From: Verrucomicrobiaceae bacterium
GTDB lineage: Bacteria; Verrucomicrobiota; Verrucomicrobiia; Verrucomicrobiales; Verrucomicrobiaceae
Assembly: GCA_027486585.1 (NCBI GenBank)
Contig: JAIXOU010000055.1
Location: 62,001-126,000, forward strand
DNA: 64,000 nt
Direction of reading: 5' to 3'
A program made the translations under genes and the position numbers. Below the pieces are notes generated by a model. It worked only from the letters and a program-made list of their open reading frames with translations. It was not told the origin of the DNA and made no database searches. This document shows, in pieces, positions 37,423-47,176 of this stretch (position 1 is the stretch's first letter; each line of letters opens with the position of its first letter).

Positions 37423-37983
37423 ATGTCTGAAACAACCATCGAAACCAACCCCTGGACCACGCTGAGCACTCGTGAAGCCTACGCAAACCCATGGATTATC
37501 GTTCGCGAAGATCAGGTTCTGAATCCTAGCGGTGGGCCTGGGATTTATGGAGTCGTCGAGTACAAAAACCGCGCAGTTGGAGTGGTGCCTATCGATGATG
37601 ATGGCTTCACTTGGCTCGTCGGTCAATGGCGCTACTGCCACGATAGCTACGAATGGGAGATCCCCGAAGGGGGCTGTCCGGCGGGTGAGGAGCCTGCGGA
37701 TTGCGCGCGCCGCGAACTGCTTGAGGAGACAGGCATTCAAGCCCAAGTGATCGAGCCTTTGATGGTAGGTCTGCAGCTCTCCAATTCCACGACCAATGAG
37801 GTGTGTGATCTCTTTGTAGCCCGCCAACTCAGCTTTGGAGCTGCTTCTCCTGAAGAAACCGAAAAGCTCAATGTCATGCGCCTACCTTTGAGCGAAGCCA
37901 TAGCGATGGCCAAAGATGGTCGAATCAAAGACAGCCCCAGTGTGCTGGCACTGCTGCGGTTGGATTGCGCTAGAATGAGTTAA
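37423..37983 (+). CDS. Nudix hydrolase, ADP-ribose-pyrophosphatase type
   Basis: A 186-residue protein with the full Nudix box at residues 83-105 (GG...E.......REL.EETGI) for metal-dependent cleavage of a nucleoside diphosphate linked to X. The upstream substrate region (WIIVREDQVLNPSG, YGVVEYKNRAVGVVPID, WRYCHDSYEWEIPEGG) matches ADP-ribose/GDP-mannose pyrophosphatases. GGAG four bases before the ATG fixes the start. Its stop lies five bases before the convergent sulfatase stop. Confidence 0.9.
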   Translation: MSETTIETNPWTTLSTREAYANPWIIVREDQVLNPSGGPGIYGVVEYKNRAVGVVPIDDDGFTWLVGQWRYCHDSYEWEIPEGGCPAGEEPADCARRELLEETGIQAQVIEPLMVGLQLSNSTTNEVCDLFVARQLSFGAASPEETEKLNVMRLPLSEAIAMAKDGRIKDSPSVLALLRLDCARMS

Positions 37984-37986
37984 GCT

Positions 37987-39504
37987 TTACTTCTTAGCTT
38001 TGCGATTCTCGAAGGTGAAGGCCTTCTCGGGATTCATACGGGCGTAGTCCGCCTCTGTCGGTCCACCACCAAACTGCTGCCAATACTCTTCGGCAAAAGG
38101 ATTGAGCTTTGGTCCGACGGCTTTTTCGTTTAGATCGACTTGGCCTTTGAGTGAGTCCCACCAGGCATCGTAAGTGGCTAGCATTTCCTTTACCACTTCA
38201 GGTTTCTCAGCAGAGATGTCTTTGCTTTCAGAGGGATCAGCTTTCACGTCAAAAAGTTGCCAGACTGGGGAAGCTTTACCTTTAGCGGCCTCACTGACGA
38301 GATGATACCGGCTTGTGCGGGCCGCGGCATTCGTCGTTTTTGCGGCGTTGTAGTCGGTGCCTTTCTGCCAGCGGCCAGTATGGGTGAATAAGGTGCGGTC
38401 TCTCCACTCGGTCTTCGGATTTTCCAGTAATGGCAGTAGGCTGCGGCCTTCCACTTGGGACTCGATTTCTGGGGTGATCTCAGCTCCAGCAAAGGCCGCC
38501 CAGGTGCGGAAAACATCCACATGAGCTGTCAGCGCAGTGCAATCAGCCGGTGTCAGTTTGCCCGGTAAACGCCAGAAGGAGGAGGCACGAGTGCCGCCGA
38601 TCCATGGGCTGCCTTTGGATCCATGCATGTTAGCATTAAAGACCTTAACGCCGGCAGTGCCGCCATTGTCATTCATAAACACAACGAGCGTATTTTTGGC
38701 AATGCCCCAATCTTCTAATTTCGCCATCAGTTTGCCGAGATTTTCGTCAATGTTATGCAGCATACCAAAGAAGTTTTCGGTATCCTCGCCGAGGTTTTGA
38801 CCCTCATAAAGTTTGCGATCTTCAGGTCGGGCAATGTAGGGGCCGTGGGGTGCATTCGTGGCGATGTGGCAATAAAAAGGTTCTGTTCCCTTGACCGATT
38901 CAATCCACTTTGTGGCTTGGTTAAAGAAGACATCGGTGCAGTAGCCTTCCGTCTTCTCGAAGTGGTCATTGTGAAGGATGGCAGGATTGAAGTATTTGTT
39001 ATTCGGTGCATCCCCACAGCTGCCGGGATAGGTTTGGCCGATACCGCCACCGCCATGAATGAACTGTTCATCAAAACCACGGCGATTCGGGCGATACTCC
39101 GTTTCGTCACCCAGATGCCATTTGCCAAAGATGCCAGTGGTGTAGCCAGCATCTTGTAAGACTTGAGCGATGGTAATTGCCTTGGGGTCCATCCTTTCGC
39201 GTTCTAGGATGGTATGAGTGATGCCATTGCGAAACTCATGCCGCCCAGTCATCAGAGCGCTGCGTGTCGGAGCACACGTAGGACTGACCATGAAATCCGT
39301 AAAGCGCACACTTTCCGCATGTAATTTGTCCAGATGAGGGGTTTTTAGAATCGGATTGCCATGGGCCGAAACGTCGCCATAACCCTGATCATCGGTCAGG
39401 ATAAAAAGAATATTGGGCTTTGAGCCTGCCAGTTCGGCCATGCAGACAGAGGGCTGGGACAAAACTCCAATAGTGGCTAAAGCGATGAATGAAAAAGAAC
39501 GCAT
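37987..39504 (-). CDS. Secreted type I (S1) sulfatase
   Basis: A 505-residue exported arylsulfatase-like enzyme. A signal peptide (to about residue 23) is followed by NILFILTDDQGYGD with the metal-binding Asp pair, and CAPTRSALMTG (Cys77-x-Pro-x-Arg81), the signal for conversion of Cys to formylglycine. Further active-site parts: GIFGKWHLG, HGPYIARPE and FMNDNGG. Activity therefore needs an FGE-type maturase, not in the window. Sulfatases are abundant in marine and freshwater Verrucomicrobia, where they desulfate algal polysaccharides. It stands alone, with no PUL-like partners. Confidence 0.93.
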   Translation of the reverse strand: MRSFSFIALATIGVLSQPSVCMAELAGSKPNILFILTDDQGYGDVSAHGNPILKTPHLDKLHAESVRFTDFMVSPTCAPTRSALMTGRHEFRNGITHTILERERMDPKAITIAQVLQDAGYTTGIFGKWHLGDETEYRPNRRGFDEQFIHGGGGIGQTYPGSCGDAPNNKYFNPAILHNDHFEKTEGYCTDVFFNQATKWIESVKGTEPFYCHIATNAPHGPYIARPEDRKLYEGQNLGEDTENFFGMLHNIDENLGKLMAKLEDWGIAKNTLVVFMNDNGGTAGVKVFNANMHGSKGSPWIGGTRASSFWRLPGKLTPADCTALTAHVDVFRTWAAFAGAEITPEIESQVEGRSLLPLLENPKTEWRDRTLFTHTGRWQKGTDYNAAKTTNAAARTSRYHLVSEAAKGKASPVWQLFDVKADPSESKDISAEKPEVVKEMLATYDAWWDSLKGQVDLNEKAVGPKLNPFAEEYWQQFGGGPTEADYARMNPEKAFTFENRKAKK

Positions 39505-39666
39505 GGGGGCTGGTTAACGATTGGATGGTTGGAAAGCTTTCGGAACTTTGTTTTGAGCTTCACAAACTCTTAACAATCTGGATGATTACAGGATTGACTT
39601 CTCGGGTGTAGAGTAAGAAACGAGAATTGAACCTATTTTGCCAAAAAGGCTCCACGCGGAGCATTC

Positions 39667-39672
39667 TATACT
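39667..39672 (+). promoter_or_regulatory. Candidate -10 box of the GTPase/ExbB-type operon
   Basis: TATACT lies six bases before the ATG at 39679, placing the predicted +1 at about the A of the start codon. No Shine-Dalgarno precedes that ATG, which would fit a leaderless transcript. No good -35 at 17 bp is seen; a hairpin GCTCC-ACGC-GGAGC (39649-39662) occupies that place instead. Confidence 0.3.
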
Positions 39673-39678
39673 ATTCTT

Positions 39679-41469
39679 ATGTTGAGCCCCAGAATTCGTC
39701 CTTTTGCGCCTCGTGTTTGCCTTCTCAATTGTGCTAGTGGTGAGCGGTCCATTGTGGCGGCGACTCCCTTTATTTTTGGGGCCAATGCAGCAGCTGATTT
39801 CCGCACGGGATCTCCGCATTGCCCGCCAGTCTTGGGGACGATCCAGCAGCGTGGAGATGAATTTGAAGTGACGATCAATAGCGATGGCACAGCACTCGTG
39901 GATGGTGCGCCAGGATCACAGTTTACGCTTCACTTGGGCGAGGAGCACACGCTTAGCGCTGGTGGTGAGGTGCTGGCTTTCAAATGCAGCGCTGATCCCC
40001 AGGAGTGGCTGGCCTTTGGGCATGAGATGTTCTGGCATTTTTTCGATGCGGAGGCACGTCAATGGTACGGCCCCTTCAGTCCAGAGGAATTGCGTGATTA
40101 CGTAAGGAAACAGACGCCTGAACAAGCGGCGGAGAATCTGGTCATGCCGGCGGGGCTTCGAGATGTGGGTTTCTTTGTCAAAGACGTCCTGCCCATTTTG
40201 CCAGAACGACCGGTAGTCCACGCGAGTGATGATCTCGTGCAGGCGGTGCATTCTGAGCCGGTTAACACCGAGTATGGTGAATTCACCTGCCCAGTCTGCT
40301 GGTTTAAATTTGATCGTGGAGATGCCATGAATATCTCCGTGCACGCCGCTTTGCGTGGTGATCCGCTGCTAGGAGAGGATGCCATGCAGCGCTTTCACGC
40401 CACCCGATTCACAGACCGTGGCCAGGCCATTGATGCCATGGGCATTGCCGCGCCTGATCTTGCTTGTCCGCATTGTCGTCGCAAGCTGCCGCCAGGGTTT
40501 ATGGAGGCACCGCATCATATCTTCTCAGTGGTTGGGGCACCATCATCTGGGAAGTCTTATTATCTGAGTGTTCTGACACGGACGCTGCAGACGAGTTTGT
40601 ATCAGAACTTCGGGGTTACTTTCCGCGATGCTGATCCGTCTGAAAATGTTATTCTCACACAGATGCGCACGCAGCTGTTTTCGGCCTCGACTCCAGAAGA
40701 TGCCTTCTTGGCCAAAACAGAGCTCGAGGGCATGCTCTACGAGACTCTTCCGCGCCTTGGCCGGAAGGTTCGTTTACCAAAGCCGTTTGTCTTTAAGCTC
40801 TCGCGCCGTCATGATCACGAGACAGATTTTTCCATCGTCTTCTACGATAATGCGGGTGAGCACTTTGAGCCGACACGTAATAGTGCTGATTCTCCAGGTG
40901 CGCAGCACATTGCCGTGGCTTCTGGCATCTTTTTCCTCTTTGATCCGCTGCACAACACAGAGTTTCGTCAGCGTTTAAAAGGCGTACGTGATCCACAGAT
41001 CCAAAGTCGCCGCCTGGATCAGCAGGATGTGATTCTGGCGGAAACAGAAGTCCGTATCAAAAGCGTTCTCGGTTTGGATTCACGGGAATGCATTAACACG
41101 CCTTTTGCCGTGATGGTCGGTAAGAGCGATACTTGGGAACCTCTACTTGGCCCAGAGCCGCTGCTACCGAGTGTCGAAAAAGGGGCCATTTTACCGCATA
41201 ACATTCAGGTGAATTCAGACCGTATTCGAGAGCTTCTGCTGGAGCTTTGTCCTGCCATCGTCTCCAATGCTGAGGCCATATCTTCAAACGTTTGTTACTT
41301 TGCCATCAGTCCGCTAGGTTGTTCTCCAGTTCAGTTCACCGACCTCGAGGGCCACATCCGTATCGGACCAGATCCGCAGCTCATGAAGCCTAAGCATGTG
41401 GAGTCCCCGACGCTTTGGGTTCTTTCGCAGATTGCGCCAGAAGTCGTGCCGAAAGGGGGCAGTCTTTAG
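39679..41469 (+). CDS. Multidomain GTPase-like NTPase (FHA-like, GYF-like, zinc ribbon, P-loop)
   Basis: A 596-residue soluble protein and the first gene of the seven-gene operon. Order: an FHA-like beta region (about 24-104: FIFGANAAADF, VTINSDGTALVDG); a GYF_2-like domain (about 118-170: QWYGPFSPEELRDYV); a zinc ribbon (CPVC at 204-207, CPHC at 263-266, split by a ~55-residue insert); then a TRAFAC-type P-loop domain with Walker A GAPSSGKS (286-293), a DxxG switch as YDNAGEHF (389-396) and a weak G4 element VMVGKSD (479-485). The NTPase part resembles the 'double-GTPase' (DO-GTPase) families defined next to GTPase-associated proteins; I assign it by motif pattern only. It probably switches or energises the membrane partners encoded downstream. 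Confidence 0.78.
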   Translation: MLSPRIRPFAPRVCLLNCASGERSIVAATPFIFGANAAADFRTGSPHCPPVLGTIQQRGDEFEVTINSDGTALVDGAPGSQFTLHLGEEHTLSAGGEVLAFKCSADPQEWLAFGHEMFWHFFDAEARQWYGPFSPEELRDYVRKQTPEQAAENLVMPAGLRDVGFFVKDVLPILPERPVVHASDDLVQAVHSEPVNTEYGEFTCPVCWFKFDRGDAMNISVHAALRGDPLLGEDAMQRFHATRFTDRGQAIDAMGIAAPDLACPHCRRKLPPGFMEAPHHIFSVVGAPSSGKSYYLSVLTRTLQTSLYQNFGVTFRDADPSENVILTQMRTQLFSASTPEDAFLAKTELEGMLYETLPRLGRKVRLPKPFVFKLSRRHDHETDFSIVFYDNAGEHFEPTRNSADSPGAQHIAVASGIFFLFDPLHNTEFRQRLKGVRDPQIQSRRLDQQDVILAETEVRIKSVLGLDSRECINTPFAVMVGKSDTWEPLLGPEPLLPSVEKGAILPHNIQVNSDRIRELLLELCPAIVSNAEAISSNVCYFAISPLGCSPVQFTDLEGHIRIGPDPQLMKPKHVESPTLWVLSQIAPEVVPKGGSL

Positions 41470-41502
41470 TTAAGAAGATATCTTGTAGCTCATCTCGATC
41501 CC

Positions 41503-44175
41503 ATGGCCTGGCAACTCATCTATACCTCAGCACCGCGTCTGCTTGAAGCAGGGCGCACGGGCTTTGGCACGGTGGCAAGGCATCGGGCTGTGGGAGAACT
41601 TGTTGCGGGTGCCGTTGAGCGCTTGTCTCAGTTTGCGCGACTTCCTGGACTGGGCGCGCGCAGAGTCATTCGCAGTCATCGCATCATTACAGCTGGGGCT
41701 TCGCAGGTTCATGTATTTAGCTGCATACGGGATGCGGGATCAGATTATACAGGCCGCACGAATCATCTGGCGCATCATCTGATAGCGGAAGCCCGTGAAG
41801 TCAAAATGGCGGCGGAGGCGGGTATCACTCCAGCGGATGTCTTGATGCAAATGCCCTGGCGCACGTCCTGGAGCGAGCTGCCACGTTTTTTGGAGTCCCT
41901 TGAAGAAGTTTCTCTCATGAGTCTTCGCGCCCGTTCATTAGGTTCGGCTTGGGAGCAGCTGACTGGACGTGCTAATTACAGTGACTTACTTTTGCAGACA
42001 CCGCGCTGTTTCATCATCTTACCTGGTGAAACGGATGCACTGCCACTGATTCAAGAATCACTAAAATGCATGGGTGCAGAGTCCGTGCAGGTTACTTTCA
42101 CCACTCAGTTAGAACCGACTGATGATGTGGCCGGCTTCCGTTGGGTGGCGATGAATGCCAACTCACCACTCCGACAGCAGGCAGATGGCATTGCACGTAC
42201 CGTGCTTGATCTGACGCAACCGCAGTCATTACCAAAACTTGTTGCCTCTTCGAAAGAGCCCTCTGTTCGCAGTTCGAGAGAATCTTTGCCGCCGATGCCA
42301 AAGCCGTCCTATGCTGCGGCAGAAATGAGCCTGCCCGCGGAGATTGCTCCGAGCAGTTTCATGGAGGCTCTGCATCCTATGCCGAAAGCACGCCCAGGAA
42401 GCTTTGCGGCGATCATGCTTGTGGCCGTGTTATTGATTGCGGCTGGTATAGGAGCTTATTTCTGGTTGGACCATCAATCTAAACCTCAGCGATTCAGCAC
42501 GGCGGTCGATCTGGCTGGGCGGGTCGATGAACTCTGGCAAAAGCATCGTTTGGCACTGCCGGTGACGTCCACGTGGCTGAAAGGCCAGGCCAACGCGGGA
42601 CTTATAGAATCTCATGACAAGTCGCTATGCCTTCTCATGCAGAGCCTGCAGGAGCCATTTCGATTGATTGATGTTCCACGACCTGAATCGACCCAAGATG
42701 AATTCATGGAGATGCTGCAAAGCTATAGCCAATGGCATAGGCACGTCAGTGACTCGGTGCATGATGCAGTGTGGTCGGGAGATGCCGTGACAGAGATCAA
42801 GGTCCAAGCTCGTGTGCGATTGGATCAAGAAGGTCGCTTGTGGAAGAAATTTAGCACAAACTTTGAGCGCGCTCCGCTTCATCCAGATGTGCTGAGGCAA
42901 GAAATTAGCGCTCAAGTGTTGAAGCAAATGAATCAATCCACAGCGCCAACTGGAGCTGCGGAGGACTGGCATGACCTCGTGAGCATGATCTTGATCCCGA
43001 TGCCCCGTTGGCCGGATCTATGGGTGCGTCTCTCTCGCTTGCCAGCTTTCCCCGCGCCTTTAGCGATTTCTGATCAAAACCTGTTAAAAGAAGCAGCAGA
43101 TGATAGCAAGGCACCAGCCTGGTTACAGCAGCTAGCGCAAAAACGACTTCAACAGAGCGCCGAGATGAACTTAGTGGAGGCTGAAGCACGCAAGGCCATG
43201 CAAGCTGCGTTGAAGCCTGCTCAAGCAGACCTTCAAATCACACCAGCAGATGGCCCCACTTCAATGCATCCGCGCTACATCGTTTTTGAATCGGCAGAGG
43301 AAGGCTTGAATCAAGCTTTAGAAAAGTTGCCCGAGTTGCCTGTGCAATCTGACATGCAAATCCTTGCTGGTAGTGCTGGATTCAGTGAGAACAATCTCGT
43401 GCGCTGGCGTGCATTGGGCGGTCCTGGGGTCTATCGCAAAAGTTTCACCGATTCTGCCGTTCTGGAGATTCATGATCAACACCTGACCAAGGTGCCCACA
43501 GATCAAGGTTCCTGGCGCATTCTTGGGCGTTCATCGACTGGTAGCACCGTCCTTTTTGAGGTGCTGCTTTTGGCTAGGAACGCCATGCCAATCGAGGTCT
43601 GGCACAATCACCCAGCTTTTAGCTTTAGTAACCAGCATCATGATCAGCGCACGACTTTAGATGCGTCAGCAGCGCAATGGCTGTCTCAGATTTCATTCAT
43701 TGGAGCTTCGCCTAAATTGCGTTTGCAGAGCCTGGAAGATCCAGCTCGGCGCTTCCAGGTGCGTCTTGAGGCTGGTGAAGCTGTGGTGGAAATTGAAACC
43801 AAGCAGCAGCGGTCAGCTGTCACGGCTGCACGAGTGGCGGCCATCAGCGCAGAGATAGAAAATTTAAAGCAAGGCATCCGCACTGATCAGCAGCGCAAAG
43901 TCGAAGTCGCTGAAGGAAATTTGGCGAAAAGGGAAAAGGAAGAAAGCCAGATCCGATCCCAACAAGCGATCTCAAACAAAGAACTACGCATCATGGAGAT
44001 GGAAGAAGAAATGCGTGGCCTCACCGCCCTGACGGCAGAGCCCGCGCCGCTTGTTGGAGTTCCTGCTGGCAGATATACTCTAGTGGCCGTGGTTTCTGAT
44101 CCAGATGGCCGCGAAAATGCATCTCGACTCTGTGAGCTGACCATCACCTCTCAACCCTCCAAGAACGAACTGTGA
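41503..44175 (+). CDS. GTPase-associated protein 1-like N-domain fused to large trans-envelope region
   Basis: An 890-residue protein. The N-terminal ~270 residues (MAWQLIYTSAPRLLEAGRTG ..., SHRIITAGASQVHVFSC, YTGRTNHLAHHLI) look like the N-terminal domain of GTPase-associated protein 1 (GAP1-N2 type), which in other genomes sits beside DO-GTPases. A Pro-rich linker and one membrane helix (about 300-322, IMLVAVLLIAAGIGAYFWL) follow; the remaining ~565 residues should be periplasmic and include a long helical part and a coiled coil (about 762-842) before a final beta strand region with VPAGRYTLVAVVSDPDG. Thus a cytosolic GTPase-partner domain is wired to an outside arm. Its TGA overlaps the GTG start of the next gene. 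Confidence 0.75.
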   Translation: MAWQLIYTSAPRLLEAGRTGFGTVARHRAVGELVAGAVERLSQFARLPGLGARRVIRSHRIITAGASQVHVFSCIRDAGSDYTGRTNHLAHHLIAEAREVKMAAEAGITPADVLMQMPWRTSWSELPRFLESLEEVSLMSLRARSLGSAWEQLTGRANYSDLLLQTPRCFIILPGETDALPLIQESLKCMGAESVQVTFTTQLEPTDDVAGFRWVAMNANSPLRQQADGIARTVLDLTQPQSLPKLVASSKEPSVRSSRESLPPMPKPSYAAAEMSLPAEIAPSSFMEALHPMPKARPGSFAAIMLVAVLLIAAGIGAYFWLDHQSKPQRFSTAVDLAGRVDELWQKHRLALPVTSTWLKGQANAGLIESHDKSLCLLMQSLQEPFRLIDVPRPESTQDEFMEMLQSYSQWHRHVSDSVHDAVWSGDAVTEIKVQARVRLDQEGRLWKKFSTNFERAPLHPDVLRQEISAQVLKQMNQSTAPTGAAEDWHDLVSMILIPMPRWPDLWVRLSRLPAFPAPLAISDQNLLKEAADDSKAPAWLQQLAQKRLQQSAEMNLVEAEARKAMQAALKPAQADLQITPADGPTSMHPRYIVFESAEEGLNQALEKLPELPVQSDMQILAGSAGFSENNLVRWRALGGPGVYRKSFTDSAVLEIHDQHLTKVPTDQGSWRILGRSSTGSTVLFEVLLLARNAMPIEVWHNHPAFSFSNQHHDQRTTLDASAAQWLSQISFIGASPKLRLQSLEDPARRFQVRLEAGEAVVEIETKQQRSAVTAARVAAISAEIENLKQGIRTDQQRKVEVAEGNLAKREKEESQIRSQQAISNKELRIMEMEEEMRGLTALTAEPAPLVGVPAGRYTLVAVVSDPDGRENASRLCELTITSQPSKNEL

Positions 44176-47174
44176 AAGCTGTTGCCCAGACCCTTGAAAT
44201 CATCCGCTCCTCATTGCAGACAGGTTTGCTCTCTGGCGCTGTCGAATCCGCCGCTGCTCATTATGCTCGGCTTTGCTTAGAGGCAGATAGTCGTCTTGAA
44301 ATGATCTCGACCATGATTGCCAAAGGCAGTGACTATCAGGCGCTGCAAACGGCTGAACAAGAGCCGCCTCTTCTAGATCTTGTCGCAGCATTAAGTTTTG
44401 GCGGAGAAAAAGCCTGGATGGATTTTTGCCAAGCGCATCAGCTTCCCATTGCCCAGCGGCTGGATGCTAAAACGGTGCTAGCGCTTGATCGACTTTATGC
44501 TCAGGGGGTGACGGCAAATCATCCTCTGTATAAGGACTTCCGAGCGGCGGTGCTTTCGCGCGAGGATGAAAAAGCGCTGCGCATTGTGCGCACCATTTTA
44601 AAGCTCAACCCGAGTGATGAAAATGCTCGTTCAGAGCTTCTGCGTCTGGAAAATAAACATCTCCAGGATGTGTTGGAACAGCTCCGAAATGCCCTGAAGA
44701 CCGATGATGAAGAGCGTATTGCTAAGTTGGCTGAATCCTTGCAACGCATCTCACCCGAAGAGAAGCTGCTTCTTATGCCTGACTATGTGCAGGCAGATCG
44801 CATCCGCCGAGCCTTACGTCGTCGGCAGGCGGAAGGAAAGATTCCAACATTGCTTGATGAGGCTGTTTCTTTACGTGGGCAGGCAGATTGGCGCGGAGTC
44901 GCTCTGGCTTTGGAAATCGTGCGTGAACTCATTCAATCACATGAGGTCGAGTTACCCTCGGGCGACCTGACTCAGCAGTTAGAGTCTCTTACTCGCTATG
45001 TGCGGGAGGAGCGTCTGTCTAGCGAACGAAAACGTGGTTTTGAAAATGCACTCGCCACCTTCACTGCCTTTGCTCATGAAGCGGAAACAAGATTGCTTGT
45101 CGGAGCTGGACCTTCGTTTGCTGAATTGGTTAGCCTGGATGAAGACTTTGTCCGTCGCTGGCGTGACCTGGAGGGCTTTCAGATGCCAGTCGCAGATGCA
45201 ACGCTTCAGCGTCTAAGGCAAGTTGGGCAGTCGATTCGGGCACGCCTCGATCAGCAACAGAATCGGCGTCGAACTCGGTCTTTACTTTCGGCTGCTGCCA
45301 TCATCGTCTTATTGTTAGTAGTCGCTGCTGTGGCCAATCATGGCTGGCGTGCACGTGCTTTTGCCGATGAGTTGGTGAGTTATAAGACGCGTCAACTTTG
45401 TGAGCCAGCAGAGAAGTTGATTGCTAGCCTGCGTGCGGAAGACGCTCAGATGTTACGCTGGCCATTCTTGAAAACAAAGGTCGAGGAGATTGATGCTTGG
45501 ACACAGCAGTCACGCGAGCTTTCCTTAGAGGCAGATCAAATACTGCACGCCTTGGAATCTGAAGCGGCAAAAGCTTTCGCAGGCTCAAATCCAGCGGGGA
45601 TTTTGAAACGTCTGGCTGATGCACGCTCTCAAATTGGTCAACTCCCCAGTGATCTGGCACAGTCTGCGAACAATCGACTGGCCGCCCTGAAATCAAAATC
45701 TGAACTCATGCTCAGCAGCGTGAATGAAGAGCGCAGTGGCAGTGGACGGAAAGCGCTGGATGAGATCACGGCTTTGCTGGACAAGGATCTAAGTTATGAG
45801 AGGTCTGCGGTCGAGGTCGCGATCACCGTTCAAAAAATCGAGACACTGCTGCTCAGCCTCGAAGGATGGATGAAACCTGAGGCTGATTCTCTGCAATTAC
45901 CTGCCGATCTCGAGGCCCGCGTCAAAGCTGCTAGATTGCGGGTGACGGGATTCAAGACTGAGCTGGATCGTTTTTCTAAAGTTCGTGAGACCAGTGCAGG
46001 AGCTTTGACGCTGGCCACTTACCAGAAGTCCTTGATCGCCTGGCAGGACATTCGTTTTGCTGAGGCCGCGCCGGCTTCTATCATCTTGGGGCAAATTCCA
46101 AGCGAAGAACAATTCTTGGCAAAACTTCTGATGGGGGGCGATCTCTCACAATGGAAAGCCGCAGTTGAGGATGTCGGCGGTGCTCAGATGATGCCTATAG
46201 CGCCAATGGACAATGATTTGAAGACTCTTTTGGCTTTGCGTGATGATGCTTATCTCAATGGCGTCTGGGAAAATATCGTCGTCGATCATGCGCATGGTCA
46301 ATCCACCCGCAGTGTTTGGTCTAAAGGACCGCTGGAGCAAAGTCGGATTGGCGACACTCTGAGCCGTTGGAGTGGTCTGGCCTTTGATGCCCATCAAGAT
46401 GATACCGGTGCAGCCTTTGTGAAAAGCGAGTTCAAGCGTGTCGCCGTTGGCAGTAGCGATCAGGGGCAAAGTGTGAGATCGAGCAAATCCAGCGCGGCGA
46501 CGCAGTTTATGGATTCATTGCAGCTCAATCGCATGACGGATGCCACGGGTGAACGCTGGCAGCGTAGTCTTCTGGAGATTTTTGACAAGATCGTGAAAAA
46601 CAAAGGGGCACCGGCTTTGGTGAAAGCTCATGTCATGGTTGAGTTGGAGCGTATCACGGGGTCACAGCCGTTTGCCTGGGGCCTACACCTCGCACCGACG
46701 CTGCGTGCGGATTTGGCAGAATTGCAGAAGATCATTGGCGGTTATCCGCTTCGCAGTGAAGACTGGATGGTCCCGAAAGTCCGCAGCACGCTTGGAGTTT
46801 CGTTGGCTGAATTTTTCGATTCACGGCAAACTCGTCAGTATCAAAAAGAAGCTCAAGCTAGGCGCGAGTTGCTGCGGGATATCCATCTCGCAAGTTTAAA
46901 ATTCGGCGGCTATGTCGAAAGTGATCTTTCTTTGCATCTCAACAACGCAGCTCGTGTCCGCCCTGAGTTGTGGGCTTTGGGAAAGACTGGACCAGTGTTA
47001 TTATCAGCCGAGGCTAAGACAGCTCCTGCTACGGTCCTTCGGCTAAGCCCCATCTTCTTTATTCCAGCTGATCGCGCTGCACTGATGCAGCGCTATCGCT
47101 TAGCACTAAGCGGCGGTTCTTCAGAAGTAGCAGCCCCCGTTTCGACTATGACACCCTTTTTAGAGGCGCGCTAA
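44172..47174 (+). CDS. 1000-residue single-pass helical protein of the GTPase/ExbB-type operon
   Basis: It starts at GTG (44172), overlapping the previous TGA as GTGA, so coupling is likely. Residues 1-365 are predicted cytosolic and strongly helical with coiled-coil stretches (LLRLENKHLQDVLEQLRNAL, SREDEKALRIVRTIL); one membrane helix at about 370-392 (LLSAAAIIVLLLVVAAVA); then ~600 residues outside, helical, Leu/Ala/Glu-rich, with no catalytic motif. It matches no family I know. The architecture (cytosolic rods, one helix, long outside rods) parallels the 890-residue partner, and the two probably form the body of one complex. Confidence 0.72.
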   Translation: MKAVAQTLEIIRSSLQTGLLSGAVESAAAHYARLCLEADSRLEMISTMIAKGSDYQALQTAEQEPPLLDLVAALSFGGEKAWMDFCQAHQLPIAQRLDAKTVLALDRLYAQGVTANHPLYKDFRAAVLSREDEKALRIVRTILKLNPSDENARSELLRLENKHLQDVLEQLRNALKTDDEERIAKLAESLQRISPEEKLLLMPDYVQADRIRRALRRRQAEGKIPTLLDEAVSLRGQADWRGVALALEIVRELIQSHEVELPSGDLTQQLESLTRYVREERLSSERKRGFENALATFTAFAHEAETRLLVGAGPSFAELVSLDEDFVRRWRDLEGFQMPVADATLQRLRQVGQSIRARLDQQQNRRRTRSLLSAAAIIVLLLVVAAVANHGWRARAFADELVSYKTRQLCEPAEKLIASLRAEDAQMLRWPFLKTKVEEIDAWTQQSRELSLEADQILHALESEAAKAFAGSNPAGILKRLADARSQIGQLPSDLAQSANNRLAALKSKSELMLSSVNEERSGSGRKALDEITALLDKDLSYERSAVEVAITVQKIETLLLSLEGWMKPEADSLQLPADLEARVKAARLRVTGFKTELDRFSKVRETSAGALTLATYQKSLIAWQDIRFAEAAPASIILGQIPSEEQFLAKLLMGGDLSQWKAAVEDVGGAQMMPIAPMDNDLKTLLALRDDAYLNGVWENIVVDHAHGQSTRSVWSKGPLEQSRIGDTLSRWSGLAFDAHQDDTGAAFVKSEFKRVAVGSSDQGQSVRSSKSSAATQFMDSLQLNRMTDATGERWQRSLLEIFDKIVKNKGAPALVKAHVMVELERITGSQPFAWGLHLAPTLRADLAELQKIIGGYPLRSEDWMVPKVRSTLGVSLAEFFDSRQTRQYQKEAQARRELLRDIHLASLKFGGYVESDLSLHLNNAARVRPELWALGKTGPVLLSAEAKTAPATVLRLSPIFFIPADRAALMQRYRLALSGGSSEVAAPVSTMTPFLEAR

Positions 47175-47176
47175 TC

